Source: Opitutales bacterium (GTDB lineage: Bacteria > Verrucomicrobiota > Verrucomicrobiia > Opitutales > Oceanipulchritudinaceae). Taken from it: DNA of 64,000 nt. Every line of letters begins with the position of its first letter. Position 1 is the stretch's first letter. The stretch lies in NCBI GenBank assembly GCA_007133065.1, contig SLNJ01000059.1, forward strand, positions 17,728 to 81,727, given 5' to 3'. Made by a program: the position numbers and the translations under genes. Below are positions 10,562 to 20,576 of the stretch, piece by piece. The notes beneath the pieces are model-generated. The model worked only from the letters and a program-made list of their open reading frames with translations. It did not search any database and was not told the origin of the DNA.

Positions 10562-11992
10562 TCATCCATCCTCCTCTTCCGGACGGACGGTCCTCAGTTC
10601 AGTGGATCCTCTCCGGCGCTTGGAGGAGCGCACCATGGTGACATTGGCGAAAAAGGCCAGTCCATCAACGAGAAGGGTCTGGCGCATGGTACGCATCGAC
10701 CCGAACACCGAGCGCAAGGCAACGGATCGGGGTTCAACGACCCGTGCAAGCCAGAAGAGGGCGAGGAGAACGGCGGTTGATTTGACTCCGAACACGATGC
10801 GATAGGCAAGAAGCTGGCTGCCGGCGTCGGAAACGCTGCCGAGGAGCGCTCCCGCGCAGATTGGGGCGAGTGCCGCGGCGACGGACGAGACGGCGAGGTT
10901 AAAGCTGATCCCGGTTGTCTTGGTTTCCCGCCCGAGGAGTTTGAGGAGCATAGTGAACGAGCCGAGCCAGAATCCTCCCGAGACCATCCCACCCCAGAAC
11001 CACATCGGGTAGAGCATCCATGAGAGCGCCGGTGTGAGGATAATATACAGATAATTATGCACTTCCCAGAGCACGATCGACAGCACGATGACCACTTTGC
11101 AGCCGTAGCGGTCGAGCAATTGACCCCAGAGCGGCAGTGCGAGAGCGCTGGTGAGGCTGGCAATGATGACGAAGCGGGTCACGATTCCCAGATCGAGATC
11201 GAGATGGTCGAACATAAAGATCGGCACGAACGGACCGACGAAATTCATCCAGAACGCCACGAATGCACTGAATCCGACGAAGTGCAGAAACGCCCGATTC
11301 CGGGTCACGGCCACGATCTGTTCGGTCCAGCGCACGTGGATTGCCGTAGCCCCCTCTGGCCGGGGAACGCGAATCCCGTACTGCAGCCAGACGGATCCGG
11401 CCCGCAGGATCGTGGCGGTTGCGAAGAGTATGACATACGTTTCGATCGAAGCGCCGAGGGTTTCGACAAGCTTCCCGACGAGGAGGAGGAATACGATCGT
11501 CGCCAGTCCAACGAGGCGGTTGCGTCTGCCGAAATATTTGCCCCGAATGCGGGCCGGGATCCATTCCTGTATCCACGAGGTCCATCCAACGCCGGTGACC
11601 GACCCGACAAGGCTTGAGAGGGCGAGCAGGAAGAAGAGGATGCGCGCGGCGCTCTGAGCATCATCGCGCGGGATAAATGGGAGGGCTGCGGTGAGCAGCG
11701 CCCACATGGCCACCTGAGCCCAGGCGAATCCGAGGTTCAGACTGCGGACGCTCATGAAACGATTGAGCCATGGAATGATGAAAAGCTGTAAAGCGTTGAA
11801 CCAGGCGGGCATTGAGACGATCAGCCCATAGACGGCCTTCTCGATGCCGAAGACCTGGGTCACGAGCGCCGCCATGATGAAGTTGCCCGGAATCGCAATG
11901 AATACGAACGGCGTCGCCAGAATACCCTCGGCCGTACAGATCCGGAGGTTGCGACGGCTTTGGCAGGGACCGGGTTGCTCGATCGTGTCCAT
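10562..11992 (-). CDS. Major facilitator superfamily transporter
   Basis: A 476-residue integral membrane protein with about 12 predicted helices, beginning after a hydrophilic 20-residue N-terminus (EGILATPFVFIAIPGNFIMAALV). The loop between helices 2 and 3 is not a textbook GxxxDRxGRR, but WIPARIRGKYFGRRNRLVG and LPLWGQLLDRYGCKVV (loop 8-9) fit the MFS pattern. The substrate cannot be told from sequence. The gene ends about 125 bases upstream of the fur-like start on the same strand and is probably not part of the suf operon, because the candidate suf promoter lies between them. The C-terminal tail is charged (SSKRRRGSTELRTVRPEEEDG). Confidence 0.85.
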   Translation of the reverse strand: MDTIEQPGPCQSRRNLRICTAEGILATPFVFIAIPGNFIMAALVTQVFGIEKAVYGLIVSMPAWFNALQLFIIPWLNRFMSVRSLNLGFAWAQVAMWALLTAALPFIPRDDAQSAARILFFLLALSSLVGSVTGVGWTSWIQEWIPARIRGKYFGRRNRLVGLATIVFLLLVGKLVETLGASIETYVILFATATILRAGSVWLQYGIRVPRPEGATAIHVRWTEQIVAVTRNRAFLHFVGFSAFVAFWMNFVGPFVPIFMFDHLDLDLGIVTRFVIIASLTSALALPLWGQLLDRYGCKVVIVLSIVLWEVHNYLYIILTPALSWMLYPMWFWGGMVSGGFWLGSFTMLLKLLGRETKTTGISFNLAVSSVAAALAPICAGALLGSVSDAGSQLLAYRIVFGVKSTAVLLALFWLARVVEPRSVALRSVFGSMRTMRQTLLVDGLAFFANVTMVRSSKRRRGSTELRTVRPEEEDG

Positions 11993-12086
11993 GTTGGAGG
12001 GGAACCCTCACCGGCGCGCTGGCGGTGTCGTTCGACCCGCTAACGCGGACAGCCAACCGGCACGGCGCGGTATGGGCGCGTTCGCA

Positions 12087-13016
12087 TCACTCCTGTTCCG
12101 CCAGCCATCGCTCACATTCGATGGCAGCCTGACACCCGAGTCCGGCGGCGGTGACCGCCTGCCGGTACACGTGATCGGAGCAGTCCCCGGCGGCGTACAC
12201 CCCGGGTACCCGGGTACGAATGGCACTCCCCGCCTCCGGTACAAAATAACCCAGGTCATCCACCTCAAGGAACTCGCGAAACGGAGCGGTATTGGGGATA
12301 TGCCCGATCGCAATGAAGACGCCCTTGCAGGAAATCTCCGAGCGCTCCCCGGAGTCGCGGTTGGCGATGCGCACGCCGCGCACCTGGCCGCTCTCATCAG
12401 CAAGGATCTCCTCGACAACGGAGTCCCAGACCGGGTGGACCTTCTCATGGGCGAGCGTACGATCGGCCATGATCTGGGAGGCGCGCAGCGTATCCCTCCG
12501 GTGAATCAGCGTCACCTTGGAGCAGAAGCGGGTTAGGAACAGCGCTTCCTCGCACGCCGAGTCCCCTCCCCCGACCACAACGACATCCATGTCGCGGTAA
12601 AACGCACCGTCACAGGTAGCGCACGTTGTGACCCCCTTGCCCCCGAACATCTCCGACTCCCCCGGAACCCCGAGCAGGCGTGGAGAGGCCCCGGTGGCTA
12701 TGATGATGCCGCGGGCCTCGTAGATTTTGTCGCCGGCGTAGAGTTTTCGAACCGAACCGGAAAAATCGACCTTCTCGATCGTCGCGAACTCGAACCGCGC
12801 ACCGAACCGTTCCGCCTGCTTCCGCATGCGGTCCATCAGCTCGAACCCGTCCACCCCCTCCGGAAAACCGGGATAGTTCTCGACCTCGCTGGTCGTGGTG
12901 AGCTGCCCGCCGGGCTGAGCCCCCTCGAGGACGAGCGGACTCAGGTTCGCCCGCGCAGCGTAGACCGCCGCGGTGAGACCGGCACAGCCGGTTCCGATAA
13001 TGATCACATTCTCCAT
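12087..13016 (-). CDS. trxB: Thioredoxin reductase
   Basis: NADPH-dependent flavoenzyme that reduces thioredoxin in the cytoplasm. The 309-residue protein starts at [23 protein letters not shown] (FAD-binding GxGxxG), preceded by GAGG two bases before the ATG. The redox-active CATC lies at 132-135, the NADPH site is [17 protein letters not shown], and the C-terminal FAD motif is [14 protein letters not shown]. Length and motif order are those of low-molecular-weight bacterial TrxB. The MFS gene downstream is 94 bases away on the same strand, and the tatD-like gene diverges upstream. Confidence 0.96.
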   Translation of the reverse strand: MENVIIIGTGCAGLTAAVYAARANLSPLVLEGAQPGGQLTTTSEVENYPGFPEGVDGFELMDRMRKQAERFGARFEFATIEKVDFSGSVRKLYAGDKIYEARGIIIATGASPRLLGVPGESEMFGGKGVTTCATCDGAFYRDMDVVVVGGGDSACEEALFLTRFCSKVTLIHRRDTLRASQIMADRTLAHEKVHPVWDSVVEEILADESGQVRGVRIANRDSGERSEISCKGVFIAIGHIPNTAPFREFLEVDDLGYFVPEAGSAIRTRVPGVYAAGDCSDHVYRQAVTAAGLGCQAAIECERWLAEQE

Positions 13017-13198
13017 ACCTCGCACTCCCTTTCCCCGCGAATCCGGTTGAAACACCGATGCGGAAGACGGACAGAGAAGCATCTCAACCCCGCGAGCAAA
13101 AGCAGAAAATGCAGTCGGCGCGTAAAAATACCGGTCCGGTCCGACGCAAGCCGGGATTTTTGTGTTTACGACGCAGTGTTCACGACGAACCCTGTGGC

Positions 13199-14014
13199 AT
13201 GCTCATCGACAGTCACTGTCACCTGGAGAAATTCCATCGCGATGGCACGCTGGCCGCGACGCTCGATCGCGCGGCCGAAGCCGGGGTGGACCGGTTGATC
13301 ACCGTGGGCACCGGCCGCAAGGACTGGCCCCTGTACCACGACCTCGCCCGGCTGCATGCGGGCCGGGTGTTCTGGACCGCCGGGCTGCATCCTTCCGATG
13401 CGGAGGAGAGCTGGGAGGAGGACATCATGCTGCTGAGCACCTACTTCACAACCGATCCGCTCCCGTGTGCCATGGGCGAGATCGGCCTCGACCACTTCCA
13501 CCTCCCAAAATTCCCCGATGAAGCGGCCGAGATCAAAGCCCGCCAGGTCTCGGCGTTTCGCGCTCAACTGGACCTGGCTCTGCAGATGGATTGCCCCGTC
13601 GTGGTTCACTCCCGCGGCGCATTCACCGAGTGCGTTCGGTGTATCGACGAGAGCGGAATCGACTGGGCGCGCGTCGTCTTCCATTGCTTCGCCGACGGTC
13701 CCGATGAGATGCGCGCACTCGCGGAGCGCGGAGCGCGCGCCTCCTTTACCGGCATCGTCACCTACAAGTCCGCCGACACGATTCGCGAGGCCGCGCGGGT
13801 TCAAGGATTGGATCGATTGATGGTGGAAACCGACGCTCCCTACCTGACTCCGGAGCCACATCGAGGCAAACCGAACGAGCCCGCCTACGTGCGCCACACC
13901 GCCGAACGGCTGGCCGAAGTTCTAAGAATCGACCTCGAAACCCTCGCCGCGACAACCACGCGCAATGCGGAACGGTTCTTCCGGCTGGGAGAATCGTCAG
14001 TGGCAGGCTGTTGA
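13199..14014 (+). CDS. TatD family metal-dependent hydrolase/deoxyribonuclease
   Basis: Cytoplasmic TIM-barrel hydrolase of the TatD family, whose members act as 3'-5' DNases or related phosphodiesterases. The 271-residue protein begins [13 protein letters not shown] with the metal-binding HxH. Other ligands appear in [11 protein letters not shown] (Glu), VVHSRGAF (His), VVFHCFADG (His) and [10 protein letters not shown] (Asp). A longer reading from 13058 has a basic, unconserved extension, so the ATG at 13199 was chosen. The gene is divergent from trxB and convergent with recN. The specific substrate is unknown; TatD-like is the safe call. Confidence 0.9.
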   Translation: MLIDSHCHLEKFHRDGTLAATLDRAAEAGVDRLITVGTGRKDWPLYHDLARLHAGRVFWTAGLHPSDAEESWEEDIMLLSTYFTTDPLPCAMGEIGLDHFHLPKFPDEAAEIKARQVSAFRAQLDLALQMDCPVVVHSRGAFTECVRCIDESGIDWARVVFHCFADGPDEMRALAERGARASFTGIVTYKSADTIREAARVQGLDRLMVETDAPYLTPEPHRGKPNEPAYVRHTAERLAEVLRIDLETLAATTTRNAERFFRLGESSVAGC

Positions 14015-14034
14015 AAACGCCCCAGAAACCCTTC

Positions 14035-15696
14035 CTACTCCATCAGTTCCGCGGCATGGCGAAGCGCGCTGTCGGAGCTGCGATCCCCGAGCATCCGCGC
14101 CAGCTCCGTCAACCGCTCCTCCCTCGCTGCGTGAATCGGGGCGATGGCGACCGTGGTGGTGCGCGCGCTCTGGTTCTTCGTCACGACGAAATGTCGCTGA
14201 GCCAACGCGGCCACCTGGGGCAAATGCGTCACGCACAGCACCTGATGCCGTTCCCCAAGCGCCGCCAGCTCACGACCAACCGCCTTGGCCGTTTCACCCC
14301 CCACGTTCGAATCCACCTCATCGAATACGAGCACCGGGGTGGCGTCGACCCGCGCAAGAGCGGCTTTCAAAGCAAGCATGACACGGGCGATCTCACCGCT
14401 GGAGGCGATCTTGTCGAGCGGCATGAGGCCTTGCCCGGCGTTGGGTGCGAAGAGAAAACGGCAAAAGCAATCCCCGTGCTCGCGCATGTCGGACTCCGCT
14501 ACAATCTCGATGGCGAACTTCGCTCTGCGAAAACCAAGGAGGTTGATGAGGCGCGCGGCTTCCTTTTCCAGTTTGCGGGCAGCCTGTTCACGGGTCTTGC
14601 GCAGTTCGACCGCACGCGCCGCGGCGTCCTCCCGAGCCGAAACGGCCTCCACCTCGAGCCGATGCAAGGTTCCCTCCATGTCCCCCTGCATCTCCAGGCG
14701 CGCACGGAGTTCGTCCCGCTTCGCGAGAACAGCCCCCACACTGCCGCCATGCTTCCGCTTCAGGTCCAGCCAGCGCTGCATACGATCCTCAATCTGCGCA
14801 GCCTCCTCCTCCTCGAACGCGGCCGCCCGTGCGATCCCCTCAAACTCCCCGGCCAGGTCCGCCGCTTCAATGATCAGGGATTCCAATCGCTCCGCGAGCA
14901 ATGCAGCATCCGGGTCGATTCGACCCAACTCCCGCGCTTCCTGGAGCAATGATCCCATCCGGGCACCGACACCCTCCTCGTCGACTCCGAGTCCGCCGGC
15001 GATCGAATCGCCGAGTTCGCGAATTCTCTGAGATTGGGATAGCCTTGAGAAATCGCGTTCGAGTGTCTCGACGCTCTCCTCCGACAACTCGGCGCTTTCG
15101 ATCCGTTCGAGCTGATTCCGGAGAAGGGCCATTTCATCGTCGTCGAGTTGATCGCGCTCGCGCACCGTGGCCATTGCGTCCAAGCGCTCCCGCCAGGTGT
15201 GAAACGCGGCCATGTAGGCACCACGCGCCGTACCGTTGCGCGCGAAGCGATCGAGAAGCTCCAGTTGCCACTTCACGTGAAACAGCTTCTGCGGTTCCCC
15301 GGGACCGTGGAAATCGATCCACCACTCGCTCAGCGCCTCCAGATTCGCAACCGTGCTGAGCCGACCGTTGATCTGCACCTGCGACACACGCTTGCGGGAG
15401 AGCGTACGGCGAAGCAAAAGGGTCCCCGCTTCACAAACAGGCAACCCCAGGGAATCAAGCATCGCGTCGATTGATCCGGGGTCCTCGAAATACAGGGCGG
15501 CCTCCACCTCGCAATCGTCCGCAGCCTGCCGAATCAACGATTTGTCGGCGCGCCCCCCCGCCAACAGGCTGAGCGCACCGAGCAAGACACTCTTTCCGGC
15601 GCCGGTCTCGCCCGTGACGGCGGTGAATCCCCCGTCGAATTCCAACGCCACCGCATCCATCAAGGCCAAGTTGCGAATCCGCAGCAGTTGCAGCAT
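14035..15696 (-). CDS. recN: DNA repair protein RecN
   Basis: SMC-like ATPase recruited to DNA double-strand breaks. The 553-residue protein starts at MLQLLRIRNLALMDAVALEF; the open frame extends 25 codons upstream, but homology begins here. Walker A is GETGAGKS (29-36). The central 300 residues are charged helical coiled coil (ESAELSEESVETLERDFSRLSQ and so on). The ABC signature SSGEIARVMLALKAAL and Walker B VLVFDEVDSNVGGETA are near the C-terminus, followed by VLCVTHLPQVAALA. Size and architecture match RecN. Transcribed toward the tatD gene; no LexA-like box was recognised upstream. Confidence 0.95.
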   Translation of the reverse strand: MLQLLRIRNLALMDAVALEFDGGFTAVTGETGAGKSVLLGALSLLAGGRADKSLIRQAADDCEVEAALYFEDPGSIDAMLDSLGLPVCEAGTLLLRRTLSRKRVSQVQINGRLSTVANLEALSEWWIDFHGPGEPQKLFHVKWQLELLDRFARNGTARGAYMAAFHTWRERLDAMATVRERDQLDDDEMALLRNQLERIESAELSEESVETLERDFSRLSQSQRIRELGDSIAGGLGVDEEGVGARMGSLLQEARELGRIDPDAALLAERLESLIIEAADLAGEFEGIARAAAFEEEEAAQIEDRMQRWLDLKRKHGGSVGAVLAKRDELRARLEMQGDMEGTLHRLEVEAVSAREDAAARAVELRKTREQAARKLEKEAARLINLLGFRRAKFAIEIVAESDMREHGDCFCRFLFAPNAGQGLMPLDKIASSGEIARVMLALKAALARVDATPVLVFDEVDSNVGGETAKAVGRELAALGERHQVLCVTHLPQVAALAQRHFVVTKNQSARTTTVAIAPIHAAREERLTELARMLGDRSSDSALRHAAELME

Positions 15697-16009
15697 GCCA
15701 CCATAGCAAAATCGGTTTTTAGAGACTGGCGATAGAAAACCGCAAGGCGTCTCCGGGCTCATCTCCTGCAATTCTCCTTGCCCTCCGTTTTTGAATGCAC
15801 TGCAGTCGCGACTGGAGTCCGCTCGTTCGCGGTGATCCCAAAAGCCTCATCCTACGCCCGACAGCATTGGACCAATCGCAAACACCCGCAAACCATGTCA
15901 CTCACGACGTCGACTACAATACGCTCGAGCGCACGCCGAAATAATGCGCCTGGACCCACACGCCTGCATCGAAGCATGCCAGGTGCTTTGAACTAAGGCC
16001 GCCACGTTT
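15697..16009. other. Intergenic region, nothing recognised
   Basis: About 310 bases between the divergent recN and MFS genes. It holds short open frames without conserved content. I see no tRNA, strong hairpin, repeat or clear promoter. Confidence 0.5.
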
Positions 16010-17317
16010 ATGCCGTCGTCCTCACCAATAACCGGCGTTCGGTTTCTCTTCCGTACTTTCCAATACCGAAATTACCGGCTCTTCTTCGCCGGCCAGTTGA
16101 CGGCATTGACCGGACACTGGATGTCCCTGGCCGCACTGGGATGGCTCGTCTACCGACTCACCGGCGACCCGCTCATGCTCGGGTTGTTGGGGTTCTTCAT
16201 GCACGCCCCGACCTTTTTTCTCTCGCCCCTGGGCGGGGTGCTCAGCGACCGGGTCGACCGGAGGCGCATTATCATTACGGCGCATCTCCTCGATATCGTG
16301 ACTATGCTGGGTCTCGCAGGATTGACACTTTCCGGCCGCGTGGAGACATGGCACATATTTTTTGCCTGCGCCCTCCTCGGAATCGCGAAAGCGTTTGAGA
16401 TGCCGGCGCGCCAGGCGCTGGTCGTCAATATCGTCGAAGACCCCGAGAAGCTCTCCAATGCCATAGCGCTCAACTCATCGATCTTCCACAGCGCCCGCTT
16501 GCTCGGACCCGTCGTCGCCGGTGCGGTGATCATCCCGCTCTTCGGAGCGCACGGCGAGGGAATCTGTTTCCTGATCGGTGGAATCGGGTATATCGCCGTG
16601 ATCGCCAGCATGCTCGCTCTGAGCATCGCACCGCGCAAGCGGCTGCCCCGGGACAAAGATATCTTCGGCGAGATGAAGGAGGGATTTGCCTACGCGTTCG
16701 GATTCGCCCCGACCCGGGCGCTCATACTCCTGATGGGGGCAATCTCCCTCTTTGGACTCCCCTACGCGACACTGCTGCCCATCTTTGCGCGACAGATCCT
16801 CGGAGGCGATTCAGGGACCTACGGAATCCTCATGGCGGCGGGAGGTTGCGGCGCGTTGATTGGAGCGCTCTTCCTGGCGTCGCGTAAGAGCGTCCTCGGC
16901 CTCGGAAGGGTCATCGTACTCAACACCCTGACGTTCGGAGTCGCGTTGGCCCTCTTCGCAGTCTCCACTCAGGTATGGCTGTCAACCGCACTCCTGCTCC
17001 TGGCCGGGGGAAGCAGCCTCACCGCTATCGTCGCCACGAACACGATCATCCAAACGCTCGTGGACGACCGCCGCCGCGGCCGCGTGATGAGCCTCTTCGG
17101 CATGACGTTCATGGGCGCCCTCCCCATCGGCGCCCTCGTATTCGGCAAATCCGCCAGCGCCATCGGCGCTCCGACCACGATCGTGATCGCGGCCATGCTC
17201 TGCATGGTCGCCGGTGGCGCATTCGCATGGAGCCTCCCGACGATCCGCCGGGTGGCGCGACCCGTCTACGTCAAACGAGGAATCCTTCCGGATGAATCAC
17301 CCCGCACGCACGCTTGA
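16010..17317 (+). CDS. MFS transporter of the MFS_3/enterobactin-exporter-like type
   Basis: A 435-residue inner-membrane protein with about 12 hydrophobic helices. It begins FRTFQYRNYRLFFAGQLTALTGHWMSLAALGWLVYRLTG, typical of the EntS-like (MFS_3, DHA3) group of drug or siderophore exporters. The MFS loop 2-3 motif is GGVLSDRVDRRRII, and EMPARQALVVNIVEDPEKLSNAIALNSS is characteristic of the group. The late DDRRRGRVMSLFGMTFMGALPIGAL block also fits. The substrate is unknown. It stands alone, 117 bases before the URO-D gene on the same strand, so weak co-transcription with the next operon is possible. Confidence 0.88.
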   Translation: MPSSSPITGVRFLFRTFQYRNYRLFFAGQLTALTGHWMSLAALGWLVYRLTGDPLMLGLLGFFMHAPTFFLSPLGGVLSDRVDRRRIIITAHLLDIVTMLGLAGLTLSGRVETWHIFFACALLGIAKAFEMPARQALVVNIVEDPEKLSNAIALNSSIFHSARLLGPVVAGAVIIPLFGAHGEGICFLIGGIGYIAVIASMLALSIAPRKRLPRDKDIFGEMKEGFAYAFGFAPTRALILLMGAISLFGLPYATLLPIFARQILGGDSGTYGILMAAGGCGALIGALFLASRKSVLGLGRVIVLNTLTFGVALALFAVSTQVWLSTALLLLAGGSSLTAIVATNTIIQTLVDDRRRGRVMSLFGMTFMGALPIGALVFGKSASAIGAPTTIVIAAMLCMVAGGAFAWSLPTIRRVARPVYVKRGILPDESPRTHA

Positions 17318-17434
17318 CGCGTGCCGCCCCACCCGAAATCCTGCGTCTGTGGGCGAATGCACGAGCGGCCAAACCCAAAGGAAGCCCTGCAAATGGCCCT
17401 GCCGCCGCGAATCGCCCGAGTAACCTGAATTCCC

Positions 17435-18490
17435 ATGACTGCCTCCGAACGCATCTCCGCCACGCTTGAACGCCGGACCGTCGATCGATGTCCCGTCGAC
17501 CTCTGGTGTACCCGGGAAGTCCTCGACACCCTCCGCGCCCATACCGGGGAGGAGGATGAACTCGCGGTCTACCAGGCGTTGGGACTGGACAAGATCGTCT
17601 GGGTGTTCCCACGCTACCGCGGACGCGTCGTGGACCCGAATGAGGGCGGCACCCGCAATCTCTGGGGCGTGGCGACCCGCGCGGTCCAGGCGGGCGCCGC
17701 CACGTACAACGAGGTCGCGGATGCGCCGCTCCACGCCGCCGCGAGTCCGGCCGATGTCGATGCGTACTCCGAGTGGCCGGACCCGGATGGATTCGACTAC
17801 GCGGAAGCCCGGGCCGCAGCCGAACGCGCCCGCGATTTCGGATTCGCAACAATTGGACCGTGGATCTCGCACTTCGAGGTGTACTGCCAAATGCGGGGAC
17901 TCGAAAATGCGCTCATGGATGTCCTCGTGGAACCGCAGATCCTTGAGGCCGCCCTGGTCCACATTGATCGCATCCAGACGGAGATGCTGGAACGCTACCT
18001 CTCCGAGCTGGACGACACCCTCGATATTGTGTTCATAAGCGATGACATGGGCACGCAGGATCGACCGCTCATCTCGCTGGCGGTGTGGAAGCAATTCTTT
18101 GAAGCCCGCCTCACGCGCTGGTGCGAGATCGTTCACCGCCACGGCAAGAAAGTCCAGTTCCACTCGGACGGCGCAATCCGCGATCTGATCCCCAGCCTGA
18201 TCGCATGCGGCGTCGATATCCTCAATCCAATCCAACACCTCTGCCCGGGCATGGACCGTGCCGGCCTGAAGCGGGATTTTGGCGAGGCGCTGATATTTCA
18301 CGGCGCCGTCGACAACCAGCGGGCACTGCCGTTCGGCTCCGTGGACGACGTGGTCCGCGAAACTCGCGCGAACATCGAGACCCTCGGCGCCGGCGGCGGC
18401 TACATCTGCTGTTCCTGCCACAACGTGCAGGCCGGCACGCCGGTCGAGAACATCGTCGCCATGATCGAGACCGCGCACGCCGCGCGGTGA
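17435..18490 (+). CDS. Uroporphyrinogen decarboxylase-like methyltransferase-family protein
   Basis: A 351-residue member of the URO-D superfamily. Paralogs such as MtaA and CmuA move methyl groups between corrinoids and thiols, while HemE decarboxylates uroporphyrinogen. Conserved blocks are FISDDMGTQDRPLIS, GKKVQFHSDGAIRDLIPSLIACGVDILNPIQ and EALIFHGAVDNQRALPFGSVDDVVRE. The HemE N-terminal arginine motif is absent, so heme synthesis is unlikely. A C-terminal GGGYICCSCHNVQAGTPVENI has a CCxC cluster that could bind metal. It is first in a run of four tightly spaced plus-strand genes (the next begins 9 bases on), including a MetE-like protein, which supports methyl-transfer chemistry by inference only. 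Confidence 0.85.
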   Translation: MTASERISATLERRTVDRCPVDLWCTREVLDTLRAHTGEEDELAVYQALGLDKIVWVFPRYRGRVVDPNEGGTRNLWGVATRAVQAGAATYNEVADAPLHAAASPADVDAYSEWPDPDGFDYAEARAAAERARDFGFATIGPWISHFEVYCQMRGLENALMDVLVEPQILEAALVHIDRIQTEMLERYLSELDDTLDIVFISDDMGTQDRPLISLAVWKQFFEARLTRWCEIVHRHGKKVQFHSDGAIRDLIPSLIACGVDILNPIQHLCPGMDRAGLKRDFGEALIFHGAVDNQRALPFGSVDDVVRETRANIETLGAGGGYICCSCHNVQAGTPVENIVAMIETAHAAR

Positions 18491-18499
18491 CAGGAGGGT

Positions 18500-19417
18500 A
18501 TGGGGCCTCGACCCACACAAGCGATCCGGATCCGGCGTTTTCCCGGGAATCCGATCATCGTCCCGGAAATGGACGAGCGAATGGGCGCAAACATCAACGG
18601 CCCGTCGCTTATCCGCGTACCCGCATGGCTCCCCAACCCCCTCGGCCGCTACTACCTCTACTTCGCCCACCACGCCGGCACCTATATCCGCCTCGCCTGC
18701 GCCGACGCCCTCGAGGGTCCCTGGCGCATCCACTCCCCCGGTACGCTCCGGATGGACCAGACGCCCTTTCCCGCCCACATCGCCTCCCCGGATGTCCACG
18801 TCGATTCCGAACGTCGCGAGATTCGTATGTACTACCACGGCGCGTTCGAACGACCGCCGCAACACTCGTGCCTCGCCACATCCCGGGACGGCATTCATTT
18901 TGAAAGCACCGCCGACCTGCTGGGCCCCTCGTATTTCCGGGTCTTCCGGTATCAGAGCGCACACTACGCAATAGCGATGCCCAGCCGTCTCTACCGGTCG
19001 GTCGACGGTCTGGGCGGCTTCGAACCGGGACCGATGTTGCTCCCCGGCGACGAGCGGAACGATCCGGAGCAGCCGCGCACGCGACACAGCGCCGTGCTGG
19101 TCGCCGGCGAAACCCTCCATCTCTTCTACTCGCGTAAACGCGACGCACCCGAGCACATCCTCCGCGCGCGCATCAACCTCGCCGGCGACTGGAGATCCTG
19201 GAGGTTCGCCGGTATGCCGGAGTCCGTAATCCGGCCGGAAAAGGAGTACGAGGGCGCCCGGTTGCCGCCCGTGCGCTCGGAAGCCGGCGCCGTCCATGGA
19301 CCGGTCCACCAGCTCCGCGACCCGGCCCTATACCGGGAGGCGGACAGAACCTACCTGCTCTACTCCGTCGCCGGCGAACGCGGCATCGCCATCGCGGAGA
19401 TCGAACCATCTCTGTAG
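18500..19417 (+). CDS. GH43/GH-J-like beta-propeller protein
   Basis: A 305-residue protein resembling five-bladed beta-propeller glycosidases (GH43 and relatives). Blade-like repeats can be seen: NGPSLIRVPAWLPNPLGRYYLYFAHHAG, RLACADALEGPWRIHSPG, ASPDVHVDSERREIRMYYHG, SCLATSRDGIHFE, and RDPALYREADRTYLLYSVAGERGIAIAEI. There is no signal peptide, so it is probably cytoplasmic. Acidic residues such as the Asp of ASPDVHVD could be catalytic, but I cannot place the triad. It starts 9 bases after the URO-D stop and is probably co-transcribed. Activity on a sugar or sugar conjugate is inferred from fold only. Confidence 0.65.
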   Translation: MGPRPTQAIRIRRFPGNPIIVPEMDERMGANINGPSLIRVPAWLPNPLGRYYLYFAHHAGTYIRLACADALEGPWRIHSPGTLRMDQTPFPAHIASPDVHVDSERREIRMYYHGAFERPPQHSCLATSRDGIHFESTADLLGPSYFRVFRYQSAHYAIAMPSRLYRSVDGLGGFEPGPMLLPGDERNDPEQPRTRHSAVLVAGETLHLFYSRKRDAPEHILRARINLAGDWRSWRFAGMPESVIRPEKEYEGARLPPVRSEAGAVHGPVHQLRDPALYREADRTYLLYSVAGERGIAIAEIEPSL

Positions 19418-19547
19418 CCTCCGCGTCGCCTTCTTCGCGCGTCCTTGAGCGAGCGAAGCGCGTTCGCGGTTCCGTTTTTTCCAGACGGCAAGGCTGCGTT
19501 CAAGAGCGTTGACTCCCGCGTCCTCCGGCCGTTTGAATGCGGCATCC

Positions 19548-20576
19548 ATGAACACAACCACAAGAATACCCGAGACACCGCGGATCCTCACAACAACGGT
19601 CGGCTCCTACCCCGTCCCGGACTGGCTGGCCGCACTGCCGAGCGAACAGGCCGTGGTCGACGCCACCCGCGTAATTATCGACACGCAGCGCCAGGCGGGC
19701 ATCGACCTGCCGACCGACGGCGAGCTGTACCGCTTCGACGTCAACCACCCGGACACCAACGGAATGATCGATTACTTCATTCGCCCGATGGCGGGGATCG
19801 ATGACACAGTGGGCCGCTCCGACGCCGAGGCATTCCGCGGCAAGGAGGAGATGGATTTTCGCCGCAAACCCGCGGGTGTCGTCCGCGGGCCGCTCGGCGA
19901 GGGGAGCCTCAACCTGCTCGAGGACTGCCTCCGCGCGGGATCGGTCGCAGGGGGTGCCTTCAAGTTTACCGTCACGAGCCCGTACATGCTCTCCCGGACC
20001 CTCCTCGACCGCCACTACGGCGATTTTGAAGCGCTCACCATGGCCCTCGCCGATGTCCTGGCCGACCAGGTGCGCGGCCTCCCCTGCCCCTGCCTGCAGG
20101 TCGACGAGGCGAACATCCCTGGCAACCCGGAGGACGGTCCCCTCGCGGCGAAGGCGATGAATCGGGTCCTCGACGCCTTCAACGGCGAAAAGGCGGTCCA
20201 CTTCTGCTTCGGCAATTACGGCGGCCAGACAATTCAAAAGGGATCGTGGAAGGCCCTGCTCGACTTCCTGAACTCGCTCCACACCGACCACCTTGTGCTC
20301 GAGCTCGCCCACCGCCCCGAGAGCGACCTGGAAGCACTCGCCGGGATCGACCCCAGGATCGCCCTCGGAGTCGGGGTCGTCGACATCAAGGTGAATCCGG
20401 TCGAGTCCCCCGACGAAGTCGCCCGGCGGATCGAACGGGCCGAAAAAGCCGCCGGAGAAGGACGCGTGCGCTGGGTGCATCCGGACTGCGGTATGTGGAT
20501 GCTCAAGCGCACGGTCGCCGATCGTAAGCTGGAAACACTCGTGAAAGGCCGCAACCAGTACCTGGGAATCGCGTGA
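19548..20576 (+). CDS. MetE C-terminal-like (cobalamin-independent methionine synthase family) protein
   Basis: A 342-residue protein of the MetE catalytic-domain family (UROD/MetE-like TIM barrel). Starting at MNTTTRIPETPRILTTTVGSYPVP, it shows TVGSYP, DGELYRFD, LQVDEANIPGNP and the zinc ligand set H218-x-C220 (AVHFCFGN), E252 (LVLELAHRP) and C314 (VHPDCGMWML). Such stand-alone proteins transfer methyl groups from small donors to thiols; the donor here is unknown. It lacks the N-terminal half of full-length MetE. The GTG start of the following enolase-superfamily gene overlaps its stop (GTGA), so the two are translationally coupled. An ATG at 19509 would add 13 unconserved residues. Confidence 0.87.
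   Translation: MNTTTRIPETPRILTTTVGSYPVPDWLAALPSEQAVVDATRVIIDTQRQAGIDLPTDGELYRFDVNHPDTNGMIDYFIRPMAGIDDTVGRSDAEAFRGKEEMDFRRKPAGVVRGPLGEGSLNLLEDCLRAGSVAGGAFKFTVTSPYMLSRTLLDRHYGDFEALTMALADVLADQVRGLPCPCLQVDEANIPGNPEDGPLAAKAMNRVLDAFNGEKAVHFCFGNYGGQTIQKGSWKALLDFLNSLHTDHLVLELAHRPESDLEALAGIDPRIALGVGVVDIKVNPVESPDEVARRIERAEKAAGEGRVRWVHPDCGMWMLKRTVADRKLETLVKGRNQYLGIA

Noticed and set aside
14011..14952. 313-codon plus-strand frame
   Set aside because: Antisense to recN, whose Walker and signature motifs are on the other strand.
17297..19309. 670-codon minus-strand open frame
   Set aside because: It is exactly antisense to the URO-D-like and GH43-like genes, which have clear family motifs; its own translation has none.
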